This document shows, piece by piece, positions 1-6,048 of a DNA stretch of 7,820 nucleotides; the first letter of the stretch is position 1, and every line of letters starts with the position of its first letter. The DNA lies in assembly GCA_003229495.1 (NCBI GenBank), contig QIEB01000144.1:1-7820 (forward strand), read 5' to 3'. The notes under the pieces were generated by a model. The model saw only the letters and a list, made by a program, of their open reading frames with translations, was not told the origin of the DNA and made no database searches. The translations under genes and the position numbers were made by a program. Source of the stretch: Flammeovirgaceae bacterium. Its GTDB lineage: Bacteria; Bacteroidota; Bacteroidia; Cytophagales; Cyclobacteriaceae.

Positions 1-1
1 T

Positions 2-181
2 GGTTACAGTACCGGAGCTTTTGGTAAATGGCACGAAACAGCAGCTTGGGAGACCAGCGTTTCCGGTCCTTTCGATCGTTGGCCAACACAAAAAGAGTCG
101 AATGAGATAGGGTTGGAAAATGCCTTAATCAAAGACTTTTCAGAGATAAAAATCCAGGTGTTAAGGGAAAAAATCACATAG
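2..181 (+). pseudogene. Arylsulfatase fragment (3' end of a broken sulfatase gene)
   Basis: The frame is open from the window edge to a TAG at 179-181, giving 59 residues. The first 29 read as the sulfatase segment GYSTGAFGKWHETAAWE followed by SGPFDRWPT. In large type I arylsulfatases this GKWH region lies in the N-terminal half and carries active-site Lys and His residues that bind the sulfate ester. In intact enzymes RWPT is followed by a GFxxFYG stretch and several hundred more residues. Here similarity stops near position 88, about 30 unrelated residues follow, and then the frame ends. The metal-binding C-terminal half is therefore missing, so the gene is very likely inactive. The N-terminal part lies outside the window and cannot be judged. 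The family call rests on remembered sequence similarity. Truncation by deletion or insertion is an inference. Confidence 0.75.
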
Positions 182-224
182 AAATTACGGAGGTTAACTA
201 AAATTTATTGTGGGAATTTACATG

Positions 225-338
225 TCCTGGAGGCAGCCTGTCTATGCCGTGGGAATCGATCCCTTTAAGATCTGCATCAATTAATACTTTTGTCGCCAGG
301 GTTGCCTGATCTTCCGGGCATCCCATTTTCAGGAAGAT
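225..338 (-). pseudogene. Relic of an Ldh_2-type malate/L-lactate dehydrogenase, N-terminal segment
   Basis: Read on the minus strand, this stretch gives FLKMGCPEDQATL, then DADLKGIDSHGIDRLP. This fits the N-terminal signature of the Ldh_2 family (NAD(P)-dependent malate, lactate and ureidoglycolate dehydrogenases), where FxxxGVPEEDA precedes ADLKGxxSHGxxRLP; the His of SHG is a conserved active-site residue. About 38 residues match. After RLP the frame runs about ten more codons and stops at 198-200. The Rossmann-like catalytic body of roughly 300 residues is absent, and upstream the frame runs into a terminator hairpin with no convincing start. It is therefore a gene scrap. The first match position is approximate. 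Confidence 0.7.
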
Positions 339-346
339 GGTATAAA

Positions 347-375
347 AATAAAATGCGGCATTGCCGCATTTTATT
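347..375. terminator. Perfect inverted repeat, probable bidirectional intrinsic terminator
   Basis: The arms AATAAAATGCGGCA (347-360) and TGCCGCATTTTATT (362-375) are perfect reverse complements around one central T. Folded as RNA, the GC-rich core GCGGCA/TGCCGC closes a very small loop. The flanking AAAAT and ATTTT tracts give a U-rich tail on either strand, which is the layout of a bidirectional Rho-independent terminator. It lies between the dehydrogenase relic and the hipBA promoter, so it could insulate both sides. Confidence 0.65.
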
Positions 376-428
376 CGAAAAAGAGACCTTGTCAGCCTCT
401 AAAGAATTGATAAATATTTACACAGCTG

Positions 429-450
429 AATAAAACCCGGCGAAGCCAGG
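429..450 (-). terminator. Minus-strand intrinsic terminator without an adjacent gene
   Basis: On the minus strand the sequence is CCTGGC, loop TTC, GCCGGG (one T-G pair), then TTTTATT. This is a compact GC-rich hairpin followed by a U-tract. It would stop transcripts moving leftwards, but the nearest intact minus-strand gene is ppx, whose stop codon lies about 1.7 kb to the right beyond hipBA. It may be the old ppx terminator, now separated from its gene (inference). Confidence 0.6.
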
Positions 451-482
451 ATTCGTGGTCTAAAAGGATTTGGTTAATAATG

Positions 483-513
483 TTTGCATATAGATACAAA
501 TAGTGTATATTTG
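483..513 (+). promoter_or_regulatory. Bacteroidota-type promoter of hipBA
   Basis: TTTG at 483-486 and TATATTTG at 506-513 match the -33 (TTTG) and -7 (TAnnTTTG) elements of Bacteroidota housekeeping promoters, with 19 nt between them. Transcription would start around 517-521, leaving a leader of only about 11-15 nt before the ATG at 532. Confidence 0.6.
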
Positions 514-532
514 ATTGTATATAAGTACACTA
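501..532. promoter_or_regulatory. Candidate HipB operator
   Basis: The half-sites TAGTGTA (501-507) and TACACTA (526-532) form a perfect 7-bp inverted repeat with an 18-nt gap. The left half overlaps the -7 element and the right half ends on the first base of the hipB start codon. A direct repeat of TGTATAT (504-510 and 516-522) lies inside. Autorepression of hip operons by HipB is known. That this particular site is the operator is inferred from its position and symmetry. Confidence 0.45.
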
Positions 533-849
533 TGAAAGCAAAAAGAGCAAAATTATTCCCTAAAGAAAGAAGAATACTTGAACAAGTAGGAGAAAACATC
601 AAATTAGCTCGATTGAGACGAAAACTTACCATGGAACAAGTGTCTAAGAGGGCAAATATTGGACGATCCACACTTTGGCATGTGGAAAAGGGGAGTGAAC
701 ATATAAGTATAGGAATTTTCTTACAGGTTTTGTCGGTTCTGGGACTGGTAAACGATTTAAAAAATATTGCGAAAGATGATATACTAGGCAGAAAATTGCA
801 GGATGCTAATCTGACAATAAGAAAAAGAGGGCCTAAAAGAAGCAAATAA
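532..849 (+). CDS. hipB: HipB-like antitoxin, XRE-family helix-turn-helix repressor
   Basis: A protein of 105 residues from ATG 532 to TAA 847-849. Residues from about 15 to 75 form an XRE-type helix-turn-helix: VGENIKLARLRRKLTMEQVSKRANI, then GRSTLWHVEKG and a helix containing FLQVLSVLGL. The C-terminus is short and basic (RKRGPKRSK). HipB proteins bind DNA as dimers to repress their own operon, and bind the HipA kinase to hold it inactive. A TTG at 484 would add 16 residues, but that start lies inside the promoter and upstream of the likely transcription start, so ATG 532 is preferred. There is no Shine-Dalgarno site. hipA starts 2 nt after the stop, so the two genes are clearly co-transcribed. 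The gene is AT-rich with many AGA and ATA codons, unlike pccB or aroA, which fits acquisition by transfer. Confidence 0.85.
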   Translation: MKAKRAKLFPKERRILEQVGENIKLARLRRKLTMEQVSKRANIGRSTLWHVEKGSEHISIGIFLQVLSVLGLVNDLKNIAKDDILGRKLQDANLTIRKRGPKRSK

Positions 850-851
850 AG

Positions 852-2102
852 ATGAGAGAAATACTAGTATATGCGGATTGGGTTGAATTGCCAGAAACCA
901 TGAAAATGGGAGTTTTGAGATCTGAAAAATCAAAGGGAGAAGAAATATTTTCATTTAAATACCAAGAGAAGTGGCTTTCCAGCGGATATGCACAGGATAT
1001 AGATCCGGACCTTAAATTATTTGTGGGGCCTCAATATTTGAATGACCGGAAACCTAACTTCGGATTATTTCTTGATTCATCGCCAGACAGATGGGGAAGA
1101 ATGCTTATGAAAAGAAGAGAAGCAATTATATCACGCAAAACCAAAGAACCCCAAAAAAGACTTATGGAGTCAGACTTTTTATTGGGAGTAAATGATGAAA
1201 CCAGAATGGGAGCTTTAAGGTTTAAGACAAATGATGAGGAAAATTATCTATCTGATAGTGAAGAAATAAAAGCACCTCCATTTACAAGTATTAGAGAATT
1301 AGCACAAGCTTGTTCAAAATTAGAGGATGAAAACTTTTTCCAGGATGAAGAGGCACAAAAATGGTTGATGATGTTGATGGCTCCTGGTTCATCATTGGGT
1401 GGTGCTAGACCTAAAGCAAATGTAACAAGCCCGGAAGGCCAACTATGGATAGCTAAATTCCCCAGCAAAAACGATCAAAAAAATAGTGGGGCCTGGGAGT
1501 TACTGGTAAATCAAATGGCCAAGGATATTGGAATTAATGTTGCAACTGCCGATGCTAAAATATACTCGCAGAAACAACATACATTTTTAACAAAAAGATT
1601 TGATAGAACAAGCGAAGCCAAACGCATCCACTTTGCCTCTGCAATGACCTTATTGGGATATATGGATGGATATGATCATAATGAAGGAGGCAGCTATTTA
1701 GAGCTTGTTGAACTCATAGAACAATACGGTAATGAACCAGATTTGGATATAAGAGAGCTATGGAAAAGAATTGTCTTTTCTGTGGCCGTTTCAAATACGG
1801 ATGACCATCTTAGAAACCATGGTTTCTTACTTTCGAAAAATGGCTGGAGACTTTCACCAGCATTTGATATTAATCCAATTGAAAATGGAAATGGGCTAAG
1901 CTTAAATATATCTGAGGATGATAATAGCCTTGATTTTGATCTGTGTATGAATGTTATAGATTATTTCAGATGGAAAGAAGTAGACGCGAAAAAATTCATA
2001 AACAAGACTAAAAATATTGTTAGTCAATGGAAACTAAGGGCTACTGGTATGAATATTTCAAACACAGAACAAATAATGATGGAATCGGCATTTTGTAATT
2101 AG
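852..2102 (+). CDS. hipA: HipA-like serine/threonine kinase toxin
   Basis: A 416-residue protein of the HipA kinase family (type II toxin-antitoxin). The N-terminal subdomain (about 1-125) includes VYADW and SPDRWGR. The kinase core follows. GSSLGGARPK (179-188) is the flexible loop; Ser181 aligns with the autophosphorylated Ser150 of E. coli HipA. K202 in AKFPS is the likely nucleotide-binding lysine, and KRFDR is at 248-252. NTDDHLRN (315-322) gives catalytic Asp317 and metal-binding Asn322. SPAFD ends at Asp339, the second metal ligand. All key residues are present, so the toxin looks active. E. coli HipA phosphorylates glutamyl-tRNA synthetase; the target here cannot be predicted. The length is close to E. 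coli HipA (440 residues). The gene ends 25 bp from the convergent ppx stop with no clear terminator between. AGA and ATA codon use suggests horizontal origin. Confidence 0.9.
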   Translation: MREILVYADWVELPETMKMGVLRSEKSKGEEIFSFKYQEKWLSSGYAQDIDPDLKLFVGPQYLNDRKPNFGLFLDSSPDRWGRMLMKRREAIISRKTKEPQKRLMESDFLLGVNDETRMGALRFKTNDEENYLSDSEEIKAPPFTSIRELAQACSKLEDENFFQDEEAQKWLMMLMAPGSSLGGARPKANVTSPEGQLWIAKFPSKNDQKNSGAWELLVNQMAKDIGINVATADAKIYSQKQHTFLTKRFDRTSEAKRIHFASAMTLLGYMDGYDHNEGGSYLELVELIEQYGNEPDLDIRELWKRIVFSVAVSNTDDHLRNHGFLLSKNGWRLSPAFDINPIENGNGLSLNISEDDNSLDFDLCMNVIDYFRWKEVDAKKFINKTKNIVSQWKLRATGMNISNTEQIMMESAFCN

Positions 2103-2127
2103 CATTTACTAAAACAAATAACCGATG

Positions 2128-3066
2128 CTATCCCAATTGTGCCCGTACTTTAACGGCAACATCATAAAGAGCCCCTTCTTTTAAGGCGTAGGACGAAACT
2201 CTAATATCGGACAAGTTAAACCGGTCAAGTATGTAGTCAATTAAACTGCAGGCCACTACAATCATGTCTACCCTCATTTCGATCATCCCAGGTATTTTTA
2301 GCCTTTCGGCCCTGTTTTTTACCACAAGTTCACTATGGATCTCTTTGAAGCCTGCTATACTTAGTGGCTGCTCCGGATTATCTGATTTTTCCAACCCTTG
2401 TTTTAAACAATGAATATGGCTCAAGGTATCGAAGGTGCCTGAAGATCCTACTAATATCCTGGGGTTATATTGTTCCATAGCTGATACCAGTGATACCAGC
2501 TGTGTATCCAGAAATGACTCCAAACTTTTTATTTCACCATCCAAAATGGGATCATGGGAGTGGAACTGGTCCATTAGTCTTTGAGCCCCAATTTCGTAGC
2601 TGTTCATCCACAGAACCTTTTTACCATTACCAATAATAAACTCAACACTTCCACCGCCAATATCAACAATCAATGAGCTTGAAGAACCTAGATCCAATGC
2701 TTGTCTTACCCCCTGAAAAATAAGGTTTGCTTCTTGTTGCCCATCAATGATACCAACCTCCAGTCCTGTTTTCCTGAATATTTCTTCTACCAGGAACGCG
2801 CCATTGGATGCATTACGAAAAGCGCTGGTAGCGGTAGCATAACTGCTCTGGACCCCCATCGATGTCATAGTTTCCCTGAAGCCATTAAGTGTATTCAGGG
2901 CACGCTCCTGGGCTGGTTTGGTTATTTCCCCGCGACTAATCCCGCCTTCTCCAATCTTGACATTGTGCTTTTCCTGGTGAAGCACCTTTACATTATTAAC
3001 GTCAATATCAGCTACTAAAAGGTGGAAAGTATTTGTGCCCAGATCGATAATCGCAATACGTTGCAT
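2128..3066 (-). CDS. ppx: Exopolyphosphatase / pppGpp phosphohydrolase, Ppx/GppA family
   Basis: A 312-residue cytoplasmic protein of the actin-fold Ppx/GppA family, which removes terminal phosphates from polyphosphate or converts pppGpp to ppGpp. Visible motifs are phosphate-1 DLGTNTFHLL (8-17), ATSAFRNA (79-86), DGQQEANLIF (108-117) with Glu112 matching the catalytic glutamate of the EEA motif, phosphate-2 DIGGGSVEF (135-143), GSSGTFDTL (207-215) and RVDMIV (265-270). About 310 residues is the single-module form: it lacks the C-terminal HD-like region of the roughly 500-residue E. coli Ppx and GppA. Sequence alone does not decide between polyphosphate and pppGpp, so the symbol is a family label. 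No ppk lies nearby in the window. The gene is divergent from pccB across 111 bp and convergent with hipA. It has no Shine-Dalgarno site. No terminator follows it directly; the nearest minus-strand hairpin is at 429-450. Confidence 0.9.
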   Translation of the reverse strand: MQRIAIIDLGTNTFHLLVADIDVNNVKVLHQEKHNVKIGEGGISRGEITKPAQERALNTLNGFRETMTSMGVQSSYATATSAFRNASNGAFLVEEIFRKTGLEVGIIDGQQEANLIFQGVRQALDLGSSSSLIVDIGGGSVEFIIGNGKKVLWMNSYEIGAQRLMDQFHSHDPILDGEIKSLESFLDTQLVSLVSAMEQYNPRILVGSSGTFDTLSHIHCLKQGLEKSDNPEQPLSIAGFKEIHSELVVKNRAERLKIPGMIEMRVDMIVVACSLIDYILDRFNLSDIRVSSYALKEGALYDVAVKVRAQLG

Positions 3067-3177
3067 GCTGCCTAACGAATTTGGGCGAATATAATATTTA
3101 TTAGCTGTAGTGGAGACCTCCTGGAAAATTAATCCTTCCTTTTACATATATTTAGGGGCATTAATTACGTCACCATT

Positions 3178-4767
3178 ATGGCCAAACCAAAGAGCAAAAA
3201 AGGTTTTCATACCCTTTCCGGTAACCATAAAAAGTACCAGTTACTGGACCGAATGAATCAAGAGGCATTACTTGGAGGAGGAGAATCCCGGATAGCTGCT
3301 CAACATAAAAAAGGGAAACTGACCGCCAGAGAACGATTACACATGTTGTTGGACGAGGGGACATTCCAGGAAATAGGAAAGTTCGTGACCCACAGGTGCA
3401 AGGAATTTGGGCTTGAAGATCAGCGCTACCTGGGTGATGGAGTTGTTACGGGTTTTGGAAATATCAATGGCCGTTTAGTGTATGTTTTTTCTCAGGACTT
3501 TACAGTGTTTGGAGGTTCCTTATCCGAGACTCATGCGGAGAAAATTGTAAAAATAATGGAACTGGCGCTTAAAAATGGTGCGCCTTTGGTAGGACTCAAT
3601 GATTCAGGAGGAGCCAGGATACAGGAAGGAGTAGTGTCTCTGGGTGGCTATGCCGATATTTTTTATAGAAACACCCTTGCTTCCGGGGTGGTCCCACAGA
3701 TCTCAGCGGTTATGGGACCCTGTGCAGGTGGGGCGGTTTACTCACCTGCCATTACAGATTTCGTGCTAATGGTTGAGCAAACTTCCTACATGTTTGTTAC
3801 CGGACCCAATGTAGTTAAAACCGTGACCCATGAGGAAGTAACTTCGGAGGAGTTAGGGGGTGCAATGACACATAGTTCAAAAAGCGGAGTCGCACAGTTT
3901 TCTTGTGCCAATGAAATTGAATGCATCAAAAATATCAGGCAACTACTTTGTTACATTCCACAAAATTGCGAGGAGCAACCGCCTGCATACGAATATCAAT
4001 CAATAAAAGAGGAGCTAAGGCCAGGACTAAATGAAGTAATCCCGGAAAATCCAAATCAACCATATGATATGCGGGATGTAATACAGGGAGTGGTTGACGA
4101 AGATTCATTTATGGAGGTACATAAGAACTTTGCAGAAAACATCGTGGTGGGATTTGCTTATCTGGCCGGTAGAAGTATTGGTATTGTCGGTAACCAGCCA
4201 GCCTCTCTAGCGGGTGTTTTAGACATTAATGCCAGTACTAAAGCTGCCAGGTTCGTACGCTTCTGTGATTCTTTCAATATCCCTTTGTTGGTATTTGAGG
4301 ATGTCCCCGGTTTCCTGCCTGGAACGGATCAGGAGTGGAACGGAATAATTACCCATGGAGCGAAACTACTATACGCCTTTTGCGAAGCTACTGTGCCAAG
4401 GGTTACGGTAATTACCCGCAAAGCTTATGGAGGTGCATATGACGTTATGAACTCCAAGCATATTGGCGCTGATCTAAACTTTGCCTGGCCTACTGCAGAA
4501 ATTGCCGTTATGGGGGCCAAAGGAGCCGCTGAGATTATCTTTAAGAAGGAAATTGCTGCCGCAGAAGACCCGGAGGCAGCCCTGGAAGCTAAGGTGCAGG
4601 ATTACACCGCCAAATTTACCAATCCTTACCGTGCCGCGCATCGTGGATTTATTGATGAGGTAATTTACCCTAAAGATACCAGGGCCCGGCTTATCCAGGC
4701 CTTTGATATGCTCAAAAACAAGGTATGCAAATTGCCACCTAAAAAACACGGGAACATTCCCCTATAA
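3178..4767 (+). CDS. pccB: Acyl-CoA carboxylase carboxyltransferase (beta) subunit, propionyl-CoA carboxylase type
   Basis: A 529-residue biotin-dependent carboxyltransferase. It moves the carboxyl group from carboxybiotin to an acyl-CoA, typically propionyl-CoA to methylmalonyl-CoA. The N-terminal crotonase-like domain (about 1-270) contains KGKLTARERL (45-54), NDSGGARIQEG (141-151) and MGPCAGGAVYSPAITDF (179-195), the oxyanion-hole region. The C-terminal domain contains DVPGFLPGTDQEW (375-387) and RKAYGGAYDVM (414-424). Asp422 in AYDVM matches the residue reported, as I recall it, to set acetyl/propionyl preference in Streptomyces PccB. The length fits the family (about 510-540). The biotin carboxylase and biotin carrier subunits are not in the window. 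The start is the first ATG after the divergent ppx gene, with MAKPKSKKGF leading into the conserved domain. A weak -7-like TATATTTA lies at 3147-3154. The stop codon lies in the first unit of an octamer repeat array, and the M42 gene follows on the same strand. Confidence 0.93.
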   Translation: MAKPKSKKGFHTLSGNHKKYQLLDRMNQEALLGGGESRIAAQHKKGKLTARERLHMLLDEGTFQEIGKFVTHRCKEFGLEDQRYLGDGVVTGFGNINGRLVYVFSQDFTVFGGSLSETHAEKIVKIMELALKNGAPLVGLNDSGGARIQEGVVSLGGYADIFYRNTLASGVVPQISAVMGPCAGGAVYSPAITDFVLMVEQTSYMFVTGPNVVKTVTHEEVTSEELGGAMTHSSKSGVAQFSCANEIECIKNIRQLLCYIPQNCEEQPPAYEYQSIKEELRPGLNEVIPENPNQPYDMRDVIQGVVDEDSFMEVHKNFAENIVVGFAYLAGRSIGIVGNQPASLAGVLDINASTKAARFVRFCDSFNIPLLVFEDVPGFLPGTDQEWNGIITHGAKLLYAFCEATVPRVTVITRKAYGGAYDVMNSKHIGADLNFAWPTAEIAVMGAKGAAEIIFKKEIAAAEDPEAALEAKVQDYTAKFTNPYRAAHRGFIDEVIYPKDTRARLIQAFDMLKNKVCKLPPKKHGNIPL

Positions 4768-4831
4768 CCCTAACACCCTATAACCCTAACACCTTAAAAC
4801 CTTAAAACCCTAACACCCTAAAACCCTAACA
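4760..4831 (+). repeat. Nine tandem octamers, CCCTAAMA type
   Basis: Seventy-two bases divide exactly into nine 8-bp units: CCCTATAA, CCCTAACA, CCCTATAA, CCCTAACA, CCTTAAAA, CCTTAAAA, CCCTAACA, CCCTAAAA, CCCTAACA. No unit has an insertion or deletion; variation is limited to unit positions 3, 6 and 7. The first unit contains the end of pccB (its last three bases are the TAA stop), and the array ends 5 nt (AAGAC) before the ATG of the M42 gene, filling the whole intergenic space. The minus strand reads as TTAGGG-rich repeats, with four successive GGG tracts at 5-nt spacing within 4760-4786. Confidence 0.95.
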
Positions 4832-4836
4832 AAGAC

Positions 4837-5907
4837 ATGGATAAAAAAAGTAAATCTTTTCTGGAAAAGTATCTGAATAATGCTTCGCCAACAGGTTTTG
4901 AATCATCAGGTCAACAGATATGGTTGGACTATTTGAAGAGTTACACTGATACCTATTTTACAGATACCTACGGGACCGCCGTTGGGGTGATTAATCCGGA
5001 GGCAGATTATAAAGTAGTTATAGAAGCTCATGCAGACGAAATATCCTGGTTTGTAAATTACATTACCTCCGAAGGTTATATCTATGTTCGAAGAAACGGT
5101 GGGTCAGATCATCAGATAGCGCCTTCCATGAGGGTAAATATTCATACTTCAAATGGACCGGTAAAAGGAGTTTTTGGTTGGCCGGCGATTCATGTGAGGG
5201 TTGCTGGCAAAGAACAGGCACCCAGTCTGAAGAATATATTTATTGACTGCGGATGCAATTCGAAAGAGGAAATATTGAAACTGGGAATACACGTGGGTAG
5301 TGTCATTACGTTTGAGGATGAGTTTATGACTTTGAACAAAAAATGGTTTACCGCGAGGGCACTGGACAACCGAATAGGTGGTTTTATGATTGCCCAGGTG
5401 GCCAGACGGTTGAAAGAAAAAAAGAAACAATTGCCATTCGGCCTATATATTGTAAATGCCGTACAAGAAGAGATCGGGCTTAGGGGAGCTCAAATGATCG
5501 CCCACAGGATAAAACCAGATTTAGCTTTGGTAACAGATGTTACACATGATACCACTTCTCCTATGTATGATAAAAAGAAGAGCGGTGATCAAAAATGTGG
5601 AAAGGGTCCTGTACTAACCTACGGACCTGCAGTACATAACAACGTACTCAATATGTTAATTGAAGTGGCTGAAAAAAAGAAGCTGCTGTTTCAACGGGCC
5701 GCGGCAAGTCGGTCTACCGGGACGGATACTGATGCCTTTGCCTACAGTAATGCGGGAGTTCCGGCAGCCCTTATTTCACTGCCATTGAAATACATGCACA
5801 CCACCGTGGAGACTGTCCACGAAGATGATGTAGAGAATGTAATTAAACTAATGTTCGAGTTTCTTCTACAGCTTAAAGATGGCCATGACTTCAGTTATTT
5901 GAAATAG
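4837..5907 (+). CDS. M42-family metallo-aminopeptidase (tetrahedral aminopeptidase-like)
   Basis: A 356-residue protein of peptidase family M42, cytoplasmic two-metal aminopeptidases that trim peptides and usually form dodecamers. The N-terminal SPTGFES (17-23) is typical. The residues expected for catalysis are present: His65 and Asp67 in AHADE, Asp177 in RALDNRIGG (bridging metal), the Glu211-Glu212 pair in VQEEIGLRGA (general base and metal ligand), Asp234 in VTDVTHD, and His321 in KYMHTTVE. The inserted PDZ-like dimerisation domain would span roughly residues 75-165. There is no signal peptide. The length is normal (340-370). It lies downstream of pccB and is probably co-transcribed, but its leader is entirely an octamer repeat with no Shine-Dalgarno site, so its translation signal is unusual. 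Cellulase/endoglucanase labels sometimes given to this family are historical. Substrate preference cannot be told from the sequence. Confidence 0.9.
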   Translation: MDKKSKSFLEKYLNNASPTGFESSGQQIWLDYLKSYTDTYFTDTYGTAVGVINPEADYKVVIEAHADEISWFVNYITSEGYIYVRRNGGSDHQIAPSMRVNIHTSNGPVKGVFGWPAIHVRVAGKEQAPSLKNIFIDCGCNSKEEILKLGIHVGSVITFEDEFMTLNKKWFTARALDNRIGGFMIAQVARRLKEKKKQLPFGLYIVNAVQEEIGLRGAQMIAHRIKPDLALVTDVTHDTTSPMYDKKKSGDQKCGKGPVLTYGPAVHNNVLNMLIEVAEKKKLLFQRAAASRSTGTDTDAFAYSNAGVPAALISLPLKYMHTTVETVHEDDVENVIKLMFEFLLQLKDGHDFSYLK

Positions 5908-5911
5908 ATAC

Positions 5912-5925
5912 GTGTATTAATACAC
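5912..5925. other. 14-bp perfect palindrome after the M42 gene
   Basis: GTGTATTAATACAC is fully self-complementary and starts 5 nt after the M42 stop codon. It has no loop, is AT-rich and has no U-tract, so it is a poor terminator. It could be a protein-binding site or chance. Confidence 0.3.
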
Positions 5926-5952
5926 AAATATTATCGATCAGGGATCAAATTG

Positions 5953-6048
5953 TTCGCTATTCGGTGATTTGAATATTCAATTGTTCTGATATTCAATTTC
6001 AATTATTCAAATGTTCACTTGTTCAATTATTCAATTGTTCACTTGTTC
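5953..6048. repeat. Second octamer array, TTCAATTG type, running into the aroA 3' end
   Basis: Twelve successive units begin with TTC (one begins TTT) at an 8-bp step: TTCGCTA (7 bp), TTCGGTGA, TTTGAATA, TTCAATTG, TTCTGATA, TTCAAT (6 bp), TTCAATTA, TTCAAATG, TTCACTTG, TTCAATTA, TTCAATTG, TTCACTTG, then TTC. The last six units form a 24-bp duplication, 5998-6021 and 6022-6045, with one mismatch (A6011 against T6035). Units become less regular towards the M42 side, suggesting an older, decaying end. The array crosses the aroA stop codon at 6023-6025. Confidence 0.85.

Noticed and set aside
436..470. CCCGGCGAAGCCAGGATTCG as a tRNA 3' end or attachment site
   Set aside because: No cloverleaf arms can be built around it. 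The hairpin plus minus-strand U-tract is better explained as a terminator.
484..531. TTG at 484 as an alternative hipB start adding 16 residues
   Set aside because: It overlaps the -33/-7 promoter and lies upstream of the likely transcription start. The ATG at 532 leads straight into the conserved domain.
474..845. A 123-codon minus-strand open frame opposite hipB
   Set aside because: It mirrors the well-supported HipB reading frame, resembles no known protein and has no promoter of its own. Similar mirror frames opposite hipA, ppx, pccB, the M42 gene and aroA were dropped for the same reason.
460..2114. CTAAAA at 460-465 and again at 2109-2114 as a direct repeat flanking hipBA
   Set aside because: Six AT-rich bases recur by chance too easily, and no longer duplication or inverted ends flank the unit, so it cannot be called a target-site duplication.
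3147..3154. TATATTTA as the pccB promoter
   Set aside because: The last base of TAnnTTTG is wrong and no TTTG lies at the right distance upstream.
4760..4831. TTAGGG-like repeats as a real telomere or eukaryotic contamination
   Set aside because: The array is internal, in register with two intact bacterial genes, and its unit is 8 bp with mixed variants.
5912..5925. Palindrome GTGTATTAATACAC as the M42 terminator
   Set aside because: It has no loop and no U-tract, and it is AT-rich; kept only as a low-confidence site.
4760..6048. The octamer arrays as a CRISPR array
   Set aside because: The units are 8 bp with no spacers, and there are no cas genes nearby.
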